9,063 nucleotides of DNA from Streptomyces violaceus (GTDB taxonomy: Bacteria > Actinomycetota > Actinomycetes > Streptomycetales > Streptomycetaceae), in contig KL569130.1 in assembly GCA_000715635.1 (NCBI GenBank), forward strand, positions 73,585 to 82,647. The letters are read 5' to 3'. How positions within the stretch are numbered: the stretch's first letter is position 1; every line of letters begins with the position of its first letter. Shown here piece after piece: positions 1 to 6,595 of the stretch. Position numbers and translations under genes: made by a program. A model generated the notes under the pieces. That model was not told where the DNA came from and ran no database searches. It saw only the letters and a program-made list of their open reading frames with translations.

Positions 1-1
1 G

Positions 2-2806
2 CCGCGCGGTCCGCACCTGATCACGGCCCTGCTCGCGGTGCTCAAGAGCGGGGCGGCCTACCTCCCCCTCGACCCGTCCCTGCCCACCCCCCGTCTCTCA
101 CTGCTGCTCGCCGACGGCACCCCCGTCCTCCTGCTCACCTCCGACGCCGCCCTGACCGCGCACCCGGAGCTGGCGACGGGGCTGCCCGTCCAGCGGGTGG
201 AACAGGTGGACGACACGCTCCCCACCGGCCCCGTACCGGAGGGAGCCCGCCCGGAGGACCCGGCGTACTGCATCCACACCTCGGGATCGACCGGCCGCCC
301 GAAGGGCGTCGTCGTACCCCACCGGGGCCCTGCGAACCTGGTCCAGGGGCATCTGAGCCGCCACCCGGCCCTGCGTACCCTGCAGTGGACGTCACCGGCG
401 TTCGACGTCAGCGTGCAGGAGATCTTCACGACGCTGGCCTCGGGAGCCGCGCTGGTCCTCGTCGACGACGCCGTACGGCACGACCCGGCGGCGGTGGCCG
501 AGGCGGTGCGCCGCCATGAGGTGCGGCGGATGTTCATGCCCTGCACCCCGCTGAAGTACCTGATGGAGACCGCCCCCGAACTGCCGTCCCTGCGCGAGCT
601 GTTCTCGGCCGGCGAGGCGCTCCAGCTCACCACCGCCTTCCGGCGTTTCCTCGCCACGCACCCGCACTGCACGCTGTACAACCAGTACGGCCCCACGGAG
701 ACCTCGGTCATCGTCACCTCGCACCGCGTCGACCCGGACGGCGGGGAGTGGCCGCCGATCGGCGCCCCGGTGCCGGGAGCACGCGTCCTGCTGCTGGACG
801 GCACGGGCCGGCAGGTCCCGGTCGGAGCGGTCGGCGAGATCCACGTGGGCGGGGTCCCGGTGGCGTACGGCTACCACGACCGCCCCGCCGAGACCGCCGC
901 GGCCTTCCTCGACGACGGCACGGGCGGGGTGCTGTACCGCACGGGCGACCTGGGCCGCCTGCGTACGGACGGCACCCTGGACTACCTGGGCCGGGCGGAC
1001 GACCAGGTCAAGATCCGCGGCTACCGGGTCGAACCCGGCGAGATCCAGGCGGCGTTGACGGCACTGCCGTCGGTCAGGGACGCGGCGGTCCTCACGCGCC
1101 GTGACCGCCACGGCGACACGGAACTGGTCGCGTACGTGGTCCCCACCGACCCGACGAGCGGCCTCGGCCCCCTGCGGGCGGCGCTCGCCGCCGACCTCCC
1201 CGACCACTTGGTGCCCCGCCGCTGGGTGCCCCTGGACCGCCTCCCGGTGAACGCCTCGGGCAAGCTGGACCGCACCGCCCTGCCCGAGCCGGGCGACGGC
1301 TCCGACGCGACGCCGGCCGCCGTGCCGGCGACGGTCCTGGAGAAGACGCTGCACGATCTGTGGTGCGAGGAACTGGACGCGGACCCGGTCCCGGTCACCA
1401 CGTCGTTCTTCGAACTGGGCGGCCACTCCCTGAGCGCGATCAGGCTGCTGAACCGCATGCGGGACGAGGCCGGCGTCGACCTCACGATGGCCGGCTTCTT
1501 CCTGGATCCGACCATCCGGGGCATCGCCGCACGGAGCCGTGTCGTGGACACCGCGCCGATGCCGTCCACCCTGCGCCGTCTGTGGCGCCGCCACCACGCG
1601 CTCACCGACCCGAGCGTCTACAACATCGCCCACCGCATGGACCTGCGCGGCGATGTGGACCCGGGTGCCCTGCACCAGGCCCTCACCGACCTGGTGGCCC
1701 GCCATCACGCCTTGCGCAGCCGCCCGGTATGCAGGCCGGACGGCCGCTACGAGGTCGACGTCCTGGCGGAGATCCCGGTGCCGCTGCCGCTCACCGACCT
1801 CACGAGGGCGGCAGCGGACGCGGTGGACCGCTGGTGCGACGAGCAGGTGTCCACTCCCTTCGCGATGGACCAAGCCCCGCTGCACCGCTTCCGTCTGGCA
1901 AAGGTCGCCCCCGACCACTGGGTCCTGGTGACGGTCTTCCACCACGCGGTCTGCGACGGCTGGTCCCTGGGCATCATCCGGCGCGACCTGGCGGAGCTGT
2001 ACAACGCCCGACGGGCGGGAAGGACTCCACAACTCCCCATTGAGATCTCCCAGTTCACCGACTTCGCCCGATCGGAACACGCCCTGCCGGACGAACGCAG
2101 GACAGCCCTGGAACGCTTCTGGCGCTCGGAACTCGAAGGCGTCCCCCTGCGCCCGTCCCTCCCCTACGACCACCCGCACCCCGGCACGCTGTCCGGCCGG
2201 GGCGCCCTGCACACCTGGGTCATCGACGACGACACCCCCGCCCTCCTGGCCGACACCGCGACCCGCCTGGGCACCACCACCTACACGGTCCTCGCGGCCA
2301 TGTTCGCCAGGTGGCTTGGCGACCTGTGCGGCGAGGGGAACGACATCGTCCTGGCGGCGTCCAGCGCGAACCGCGTCCGGCGCGACCGTTCGGAGATCGT
2401 CGGCATCCTGGGTGATGCCGTGTTGCTGCGGGCCCGCCTGGGCGAGGCCGAGACCTTCGCCGATCTGGTCACGCAACTCGGCGCCTCCCTCTTCACGGCG
2501 CTCGACCACCAGGAACTCCCCCTGACGGACGTGGTGTCCCTGGTGTCACCCGACCTGAAGGGCGCCCTGTTCCCCACGGTCCTGTTCACGGTGGTCACCA
2601 CGGAGCCACCGGCCCTGGACCTCCAGGGCGTGTCGACGGCCGTACGCGCCCTCCCCGTCGAGGGCGTGGCGCGCAACGAGCTGTACGTCGTGATCGCCCC
2701 CGGGGCCGACACCCTCACGGTCACCTTCGAGTACTCGACGGACCTGTTCACCAGGGAGACCGTCGAGGCGTGGGCCAGGTCCTTCACCCGGTTCCTGCGG
2801 GGGTAG
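2..2806 (+). CDS. Nonribosomal peptide synthetase, C-terminal part (A-PCP-C), 5' truncated by window
   Basis: The reading frame is open from base 2, so the gene starts upstream; 934 residues are visible. The adenylation domain activates an amino acid as its AMP ester. It begins near core motif A2 (LKSGAAYLPLDP) and shows A3 TSGSTGRPKG (278-307), A4 FDVS (401), A5 YNQYGPTE (677), A7 YRTGDL (935), A8 with QVKIRGYR, and A10 SGKLDR with its lysine at 1262. A carrier domain follows, with LGGHSL and the phosphopantetheine serine at 1427. From about 1555 to the end lies a full condensation domain with HHAVCDG (1940-1960, catalytic His at 1943) and HQELPL near 2507. No adenylation, thioesterase or reductase domain follows the condensation domain, and the next gene faces the other way, so the C domain is truly terminal. 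Specificity residues read by eye are D V Q F F A Q V I K, partly proline-like. Domain calls are secure; substrate and product are unknown. Confidence 0.95.
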   Translation, partial: PRGPHLITALLAVLKSGAAYLPLDPSLPTPRLSLLLADGTPVLLLTSDAALTAHPELATGLPVQRVEQVDDTLPTGPVPEGARPEDPAYCIHTSGSTGRPKGVVVPHRGPANLVQGHLSRHPALRTLQWTSPAFDVSVQEIFTTLASGAALVLVDDAVRHDPAAVAEAVRRHEVRRMFMPCTPLKYLMETAPELPSLRELFSAGEALQLTTAFRRFLATHPHCTLYNQYGPTETSVIVTSHRVDPDGGEWPPIGAPVPGARVLLLDGTGRQVPVGAVGEIHVGGVPVAYGYHDRPAETAAAFLDDGTGGVLYRTGDLGRLRTDGTLDYLGRADDQVKIRGYRVEPGEIQAALTALPSVRDAAVLTRRDRHGDTELVAYVVPTDPTSGLGPLRAALAADLPDHLVPRRWVPLDRLPVNASGKLDRTALPEPGDGSDATPAAVPATVLEKTLHDLWCEELDADPVPVTTSFFELGGHSLSAIRLLNRMRDEAGVDLTMAGFFLDPTIRGIAARSRVVDTAPMPSTLRRLWRRHHALTDPSVYNIAHRMDLRGDVDPGALHQALTDLVARHHALRSRPVCRPDGRYEVDVLAEIPVPLPLTDLTRAAADAVDRWCDEQVSTPFAMDQAPLHRFRLAKVAPDHWVLVTVFHHAVCDGWSLGIIRRDLAELYNARRAGRTPQLPIEISQFTDFARSEHALPDERRTALERFWRSELEGVPLRPSLPYDHPHPGTLSGRGALHTWVIDDDTPALLADTATRLGTTTYTVLAAMFARWLGDLCGEGNDIVLAASSANRVRRDRSEIVGILGDAVLLRARLGEAETFADLVTQLGASLFTALDHQELPLTDVVSLVSPDLKGALFPTVLFTVVTTEPPALDLQGVSTAVRALPVEGVARNELYVVIAPGADTLTVTFEYSTDLFTRETVEAWARSFTRFLRG

Positions 2807-2813
2807 GCCGGGC

Positions 2814-2833
2814 GTGACCGCCGGCGGCGTCAC
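2814..2833. terminator. Possible bidirectional hairpin between convergent NRPS and MFS genes
   Basis: The sequence folds as GTGAC, a bulged C, GCC, a GGC loop, GGC and GTCAC. That gives eight paired bases with one bulge. It starts eight bases after the NRPS stop codon and overlaps the stop codon of the opposing efflux gene. There is no T-run on either side, so it would be a T-less, actinobacterial-type terminator at best. High-GC sequence forms such stems by chance, so confidence is low. Confidence 0.25.
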
Positions 2834-4452
2834 CGCTGGGCCGGCTCCGCGTACTCCTCGGCCCGGTCGGCTTCCGCCGCCGGCTCGTCGTCGCCGGGCT
2901 TGCCCGTGGCCTTGCGGCCGGGCAGCACGGCGATGACGATCATGGTTCCGGCGGCCATGATGACGGCGCCGACGAGGCTGGTCTGGGCGATGGCGTGGGC
3001 GAAGGACTCGTGGACCGCGTCGATGAGGGCCTGGGCCTGCCGGGCGCCGCCGTCGGGGGTCTTCGCGACCTGCCCGGCGACCGCGAGGCCGCCGCCCACC
3101 GAGTCCTGGGCGGTGTCCATCGCGGTGGCCGGGAGGTGGCCGCCGGCCAGGTCGCTCAGCTTGTCCTTGTAGGACGTGGCGAGGAGCGAGCCGAGGACGG
3201 CGATACCGAGGGCGCCGCCGAGTTCCAGGGCGGTGTCGTTGGCGCCGCCCCCGACGCCCAGCTCCGACTCGGGGAAGGAGCCCATGATGGTGTCGGTGGC
3301 CGGGGACAGGCTCAGGCCGATCGCGAAGCCGAGCAGCAGCAGCGGCGCCAGGAAGTCGGTGTACGTGGAGCCCGACTCGATCCGTGTGAGCAGCAGGACG
3401 CCCACCGTGCCGAGTGCCATACCGGTCCCCACGACCAGCTTCACGCCCAGCCTCGGGGCCAGCCGGCCGGTCGCCGCGGCACCGGCGAAGACGGCTCCGG
3501 CCAGCGGCAGCAGCCGTACGCCGGTCTCCAGCGCGCTGTGGCCGAGGACGAACTGCAGGAACTGGGTGGAGTAGTAGATCGAGCCGAAGGTGCCGAAGAA
3601 GAAGAACAGCACCGCGAGCATCGACCCGCTGAAGGGGCGCTCCCTGAACTTGCGCACGTCCAGCATGGGGTTGGGGTGGCGCAGCTCCCGGGCGACGAAG
3701 GCGAGCAGGCCGGCGCCGGCGACCCCGGCCGCGGTGATCGGGCCGGTGCCCCAGCCGAAGTGCGGGCCCTCGATGGCCGCGTAGACCAGGGAGCCGATGG
3801 AGACGATGGAGAGCAGGCCGCCGACGTAGTCGATCGCGCCCATCCGCTCCGCCTTGGACGGCGGTACGAGAAGCAGGGCGCCGACGACGCCGAGGACCGC
3901 GATGGGGACGTTGATCAGGAAGGTGGAGCCCCAGGCGTGGTTCTCCAGCAGCCAGCCGGCGGCGAGCGGGCCGGCGGCGATGGCGAGGCCGGAGGTGGCG
4001 CTCCAGGCCGTGATGGCCTTGGCCCGTTCGGCCCTCGGGAAGATCGCGACCAGCAGGGACAGGGTGGCCGGCATGACGACGGCGGCGCCTATGCCCATGA
4101 TCGCGCGGGCGGTGATGACCAGCGCGGTCTCGTCGACCATGCCTCCCATCACCGAGCCGCCCGCGAAGATCAGCAGACCGAGGATCAGTGCCCCGCGGCG
4201 GCTGTACTTGTCGCCGATCGCGCCCAGGACGAGCATCAGCGCGGCGTAGGGAACGGTGTAGCCATCGACGACCCACTGCAGGTCGCTGCTGGTCAGGCCC
4301 AGGTCCTTCGTCATGTCCGGCGCCGCCACGATCAGCGACGTGTTCGCCATGACGACGATCAGCAGGCTCAGGCAGAGCACCAGCAGGGCCCACCAGCGCC
4401 GCGGATAGGGGGCTGTCATCTTCTCGGCGGGTGTGTCGGCAAGCAGCGGCAT
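2830..4452 (-). CDS. MFS efflux transporter, DHA2 (EmrB/QacA-like, 14 transmembrane helices)
   Basis: This 540-residue membrane protein is predicted to export a drug or metabolite by proton antiport. Length and hydrophobicity fit the 14-helix DHA2 family. Helix 1 covers about residues 20-45. The loop 2-3 motif A is GAIGDKYSRRG (77-87). The antiporter motif C is GLAIAAGPLAAG (155-166), followed by the family-typical W174, F178, I180, N181 and P183. The last 30 or so residues form an acidic, hydrophilic cytoplasmic tail. The ATG at 4452 is preceded by GAGGAG (4464-4459) six bases away, which supports this start over the internal Met at residue 12. It is divergent from tetR1 and shares a spacer with two operator-like dyads, so repression by that TetR is likely. 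Being next to an NRPS suggests export of, or resistance to, the peptide, but this is inference; a general multidrug pump is also possible. Confidence 0.93.
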   Translation of the reverse strand: MPLLADTPAEKMTAPYPRRWWALLVLCLSLLIVVMANTSLIVAAPDMTKDLGLTSSDLQWVVDGYTVPYAALMLVLGAIGDKYSRRGALILGLLIFAGGSVMGGMVDETALVITARAIMGIGAAVVMPATLSLLVAIFPRAERAKAITAWSATSGLAIAAGPLAAGWLLENHAWGSTFLINVPIAVLGVVGALLLVPPSKAERMGAIDYVGGLLSIVSIGSLVYAAIEGPHFGWGTGPITAAGVAGAGLLAFVARELRHPNPMLDVRKFRERPFSGSMLAVLFFFFGTFGSIYYSTQFLQFVLGHSALETGVRLLPLAGAVFAGAAATGRLAPRLGVKLVVGTGMALGTVGVLLLTRIESGSTYTDFLAPLLLLGFAIGLSLSPATDTIMGSFPESELGVGGGANDTALELGGALGIAVLGSLLATSYKDKLSDLAGGHLPATAMDTAQDSVGGGLAVAGQVAKTPDGGARQAQALIDAVHESFAHAIAQTSLVGAVIMAAGTMIVIAVLPGRKATGKPGDDEPAAEADRAEEYAEPAQR

Positions 4453-4458
4453 CGGAGG

Positions 4459-4464
4459 CTCCTC
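4459..4464 (-). promoter_or_regulatory. Ribosome binding site of the MFS gene
   Basis: GAGGAG on the minus strand lies six bases upstream of the ATG at 4452. It settles the start codon for the transporter. Confidence 0.8.
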
Positions 4465-4490
4465 GGGGGCGAAGCGATGGGGGCAGTTAA

Positions 4491-4508
4491 TTGCCCATCG
4501 ATGTGCAG
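4491..4508. promoter_or_regulatory. Putative TetR operator, site 1 (18-bp imperfect dyad)
   Basis: The site reads TTGCCCATCGATGTGCAG. Its inner eight bases CATCGATG are a perfect palindrome, with TTGC on the left and GCAG on the right. It repeats site 2 in the same orientation 27 bp away, with 17 of 20 bases matching when one flanking base is added at each end. It touches the putative -10 of the efflux promoter. Binding by the TetR1 product is inferred from the divergent TetR/efflux layout. Confidence 0.6.
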
Positions 4509-4535
4509 ACTAGTTTATTGCCCACCGGTGTGCAA
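4507..4535 (-). promoter_or_regulatory. Putative promoter of the MFS efflux gene
   Basis: On the minus strand, TTGCAC (4535-4530) and TAGTCT (4512-4507) are 17 bases apart, matching a sigma-70/HrdB-like -35 and -10. The -35 lies within operator site 2 and the -10 meets the edge of site 1, so a bound repressor would block polymerase. The elements are imperfect and no start site is known, so this is a reasoned proposal. Confidence 0.45.
4518..4535. promoter_or_regulatory. Putative TetR operator, site 2 (18-bp dyad)
   Basis: The site reads TTGCCCACCGGTGTGCAA. The outer arms TTGC/GCAA and the inner CACCGGTG are both self-complementary, and only one position per half breaks the dyad. Compared with site 1, two symmetric bases have changed together (T/A to C/G), which keeps the palindrome. 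It covers the putative -35 of the efflux promoter. Regulator identity is inferred. Confidence 0.62.
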
Positions 4536-4579
4536 ATATCGAGCCACCCTCTCCCCGTCGACCGGAGACCCGATCCGCC

Positions 4580-5158
4580 ATGACTCGCCCACGCCGCCCG
4601 GCACGACCCACCAGGGCCCGCATCCTGGAGGCGGCGAGACGGGAACTCAGCCGCGACCCCGACAGCAGCCTCACGGACATCGCCGAAGCCGCCGGGGTGG
4701 TGCGCCGTACCGTCTACGCCCACTTCGCCGGCCGGTCCGCGCTGGTGGAAGGTCTCGCCACGGAGGCCGCGGAGGCGCTGCGCCACGCCCTGACGGCGGT
4801 GGCGGCACCCGGTCCCGACGACGCCGCCACCGCTCTACGGCGCTTCGTCCTGGCGCTCTGGCCGGTCGGCGACCGCTATCGCATCCTGCTGAGACTCGCA
4901 CCGCAGGACCTGGAGGCGGCACAGGTCGACGAGATCCTCGCCCCCGCCCGCGACATGGCGACGGCGATCATCGAACGCGGACAGCGGCAGGGCGTCTTCC
5001 GCACGGGCATCCCACCGGCCCCGCTCGGCAGAGCACTGGAGAAACTCCTCCTGGCCCTCCTGGACTGCGTGAACGCCGGCACCTGGAGCGACGACGGCAC
5101 ACGCAGCGCGAGGGCGGCGCTGATCGCGGTGGGAGCGGAGGTTCCGCGCAGCGCGTGA
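4580..5158 (+). CDS. TetR/AcrR-family transcriptional regulator (tetR1), divergent from efflux gene
   Basis: This 192-residue protein has a typical TetR N-terminal helix-turn-helix at about residues 11-57, with IAEAAGVVRRTVYAHFAGR as helix-turn-recognition helix and start of the next helix. The rest is an all-helical ligand-binding and dimer domain with WPVGDRYR and LAPARD blocks. The ATG at 4580 places the DNA-binding domain just after a short basic arm. The ribosome site is weak: GGAGA at 4563-4567, about 12 bases away. It is divergent from the MFS gene over a 127-bp spacer with two 18-bp dyads, the classic layout of a repressor controlling itself and an efflux pump. By hand alignment about half its residues match tetR2, which points back at it from the other side. 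The inducer is unknown; the NRPS product is a natural guess but unproven. Confidence 0.93.
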   Translation: MTRPRRPARPTRARILEAARRELSRDPDSSLTDIAEAAGVVRRTVYAHFAGRSALVEGLATEAAEALRHALTAVAAPGPDDAATALRRFVLALWPVGDRYRILLRLAPQDLEAAQVDEILAPARDMATAIIERGQRQGVFRTGIPPAPLGRALEKLLLALLDCVNAGTWSDDGTRSARAALIAVGAEVPRSA

Positions 5159-5234
5159 CCGCGAGGACAGTGCGCCCCTCCGCGTGAGCGAGCCGCCTCA
5201 GACGCAGGTCAACGACTCACCAGTACTGCCCCGA

Positions 5235-5879
5235 TCAGCTGTCGGAGGTCTCGGCCCGCATCTGGGACGCCACGCCCCCGACGATCGACGTCGCAGCCTC
5301 GTCCGACACACCCGCGGCGACCAGCGTGGCCACCGCCGTCCGGGTCCCGTCGTCCTCCCACGCGCCCGAGTTGACGCTCTCGAGCAGGGAGAGCGTGACG
5401 GCCTCCAGCGCCGCGCTCAGCACCGCCGCAGGCAGATGGTCGTGGAACACGCCCGCGCGCTGGCCGCGCTCCAGGATCGCGGTGGCCTCGTCGCGGGCCG
5501 GGGCAAGGGTCTCGGACACCCGCTGCGTGCCCAGATCCTGGCGGGCGAGCGCGAGAAGCAGCCGGTAGCGGTCGCCGACGGGCCAGATCGACAGGACGAA
5601 CCGGGCGAGGGCCCGATCCGGCGCCTCCTCGGCGTCCGGGACTCCGGCCGCGATGCCGCGCAGGGTCTCGGACGCCTCCTCGGCGAGCGCCTCCAGCAGG
5701 GCCGCGCGCCCCGGGAAATGCCCGAAGAGCGTACGGCGGACCACCCCGGCGGCGCGTGCGATCTCCTCCAGGGTCACATCGGGGTTCCGGCCGAGCTCCT
5801 GCCGGGCGGTGGCGAGGATGCGGGCCCGGTTGGAGCGGGAGTTGCGGCGCAGCGGTTCGCGGACGACGGGTTTGGTCAT
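5235..5879 (-). CDS. TetR/AcrR-family transcriptional regulator (tetR2), paralogue of tetR1
   Basis: From the ATG at 5879 this is a 214-residue TetR regulator. The helix-turn-helix includes IARAAGVVRRTLFGHFPGR, nearly the same as in tetR1. Further shared blocks are FVLSIWPVGDRYR, LAPARD and ERGQRAGVF. An in-frame GTG at 5933 would overlap the end of tetR3 by 38 bases and add a tail unlike the family; the ATG is preferred, with AGGGG (5894-5890) ten bases before it. The gene starts 16 bp after the tetR3 stop on the same strand, so the two are probably co-transcribed. It converges on tetR1 with 76 bp between their ends. No efflux or enzyme gene lies directly next to it in a divergent layout, so its targets are not evident. 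It may bind the same operators as tetR1, given the matching recognition helix. Confidence 0.9.
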   Translation of the reverse strand: MTKPVVREPLRRNSRSNRARILATARQELGRNPDVTLEEIARAAGVVRRTLFGHFPGRAALLEALAEEASETLRGIAAGVPDAEEAPDRALARFVLSIWPVGDRYRLLLALARQDLGTQRVSETLAPARDEATAILERGQRAGVFHDHLPAAVLSAALEAVTLSLLESVNSGAWEDDGTRTAVATLVAAGVSDEAATSIVGGVASQMRAETSDS

Positions 5880-5895
5880 GGCGCTCAAGCCCCTG

Positions 5896-6531
5896 TCAGT
5901 CGAGGTCGGGCAGGGGGCGGCGGGCGACGTCACGGGCGTCCTCGGGCGGCACTCCCAGCATGCGCAGCAGCATCTCGGCCAGGTTCGACGCGGCCTCGTC
6001 GCCGTCTAGCTCCGGACGGGCGAACCGCAGTTCCACCAGCGCCAGCAGCGAGCCTCCCAGGGCGGTCACGGCGACGGTGGGATCGGCGATGGCGAACCGG
6101 CCGGCAGCGATACCGGCCTCCAGATCACGCACCGCCCGCGGCGCCAGACCCGATTCCGAGTGGATGTGCCCGAGGCCGCGGTGGCGCAGCACCTGCATCA
6201 GCTCGGGCCGGGAGTCGGCCAGGCGCGCACTGAGGCGGAAGCCGGTCGCGACGAGTTCCGCCGGGTCGTCGACCCCCCGCAGATGCTCGTCGAAGGCCTG
6301 GCCGAGTTCTTCGAGGGCGTCCCGCACCGCCGCGTCGAACAGCTCCGTCTTCGACTCGAAGTGGTTGTAGAAGGAGCCGAAGCCGACGTCCGCGCGCTCG
6401 GCGATCAGCTGGATGCTCGCGCTGGTGTCCCCGGTCTCGGCGAGGATCTGCCGCGCCGCGCGGACGAGTGCCTGACGGGTCTCGGCACGGCGCCGTTCGA
6501 AGCGGTTACGGGGCGGGGCTGACGACGGCAT
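5896..6531 (-). CDS. TetR-family transcriptional regulator (tetR3), divergent from aromatic catabolic operon
   Basis: This 211-residue regulator has an N-terminal TetR helix-turn-helix (about residues 14-65) with IAERADVGFGSFYNHFESK. The GFGSFYNHF pattern differs from the GVVRRT type in the two neighbouring TetR genes, so it is a separate subgroup. The C-terminal part is helical and hydrophobic, as expected for ligand binding and dimerisation. It is divergent from the extradiol dioxygenase operon over 127 bp and is the likely local regulator, probably a repressor released by an aromatic substrate or intermediate; that role is inferred from position. The ATG at 6531 has no ribosome site at normal distance: GGAGGGG is 19 bases away. 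A TAGAAT -10 element ends eight bases before the ATG, which suggests a leaderless transcript. tetR2 follows 16 bp downstream. Confidence 0.93.
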   Translation of the reverse strand: MPSSAPPRNRFERRRAETRQALVRAARQILAETGDTSASIQLIAERADVGFGSFYNHFESKTELFDAAVRDALEELGQAFDEHLRGVDDPAELVATGFRLSARLADSRPELMQVLRHRGLGHIHSESGLAPRAVRDLEAGIAAGRFAIADPTVAVTALGGSLLALVELRFARPELDGDEAASNLAEMLLRMLGVPPEDARDVARRPLPDLD

Positions 6532-6538
6532 GGGCGCG

Positions 6539-6544
6539 ATTCTA
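6539..6544 (-). promoter_or_regulatory. Putative -10 element of tetR3 (leaderless start)
   Basis: TAGAAT on the minus strand is a near-consensus -10. Transcription would begin about 7 bases downstream, at or next to the ATG at 6531. No convincing -35 is seen at 16-18 bases upstream. Leaderless mRNAs are common in Streptomyces. Confidence 0.5.
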
Positions 6545-6595
6545 GCAACACCCCTCCAGTCCTGATGAAATCTTCAGTTTGCCTGAGGTCGGCTA

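Noticed and set aside
38..40. GTG at 38 as the start of the NRPS gene
   Set aside because: The frame stays open to base 2, and the GTG falls just before the A2 core motif, inside an adenylation domain. It is an internal valine.
392..2509. Long antisense open frame (705 codons) across the NRPS gene
   Set aside because: It is the shadow of a high-GC gene. The plus strand carries all NRPS core motifs, and the antisense protein is low-complexity R/G/V/Q-rich with no recognisable domain.
2546..4393. Second long minus-strand frame overlapping the MFS gene and the NRPS end
   Set aside because: It is rich in R, G, P and H and has no membrane segments, while the MFS frame has clear helices, motifs and a ribosome site.
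4491..4519. Plus-strand promoter for tetR1 (TTGCCC, 17 bases, TTTATT)
   Set aside because: Both hexamers match poorly and the -35 is just the left arm of operator site 1. A tetR1 promoter must lie in this spacer, but the sequence does not fix its position.
5160..5184. Hairpin CGCGAGG/CCT-C-CGCG between tetR1 and tetR2 as a terminator
   Set aside because: Seven pairs with a bulge and a ten-base loop, without a T-run, is no better than chance in such GC-rich sequence. The 76-bp gap shows no clearer terminator.
2995..5187. Long plus-strand frame (730 codons) antisense to the MFS gene
   Set aside because: Low-complexity G/A/Q/R-rich product. It runs through the divergent promoter region and out of frame through tetR1, as expected of a composition artefact.
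5931..5933. GTG start giving a 232-residue tetR2
   Set aside because: It would overlap tetR3 by 38 bases and add 18 residues with no family similarity. The ATG at 5879 fits TetR length and has AGGGG upstream.
5184..6233. Plus-strand frame antisense to tetR2 and tetR3
   Set aside because: The minus strand encodes two canonical TetR proteins here. The plus-strand product has no recognisable motif.
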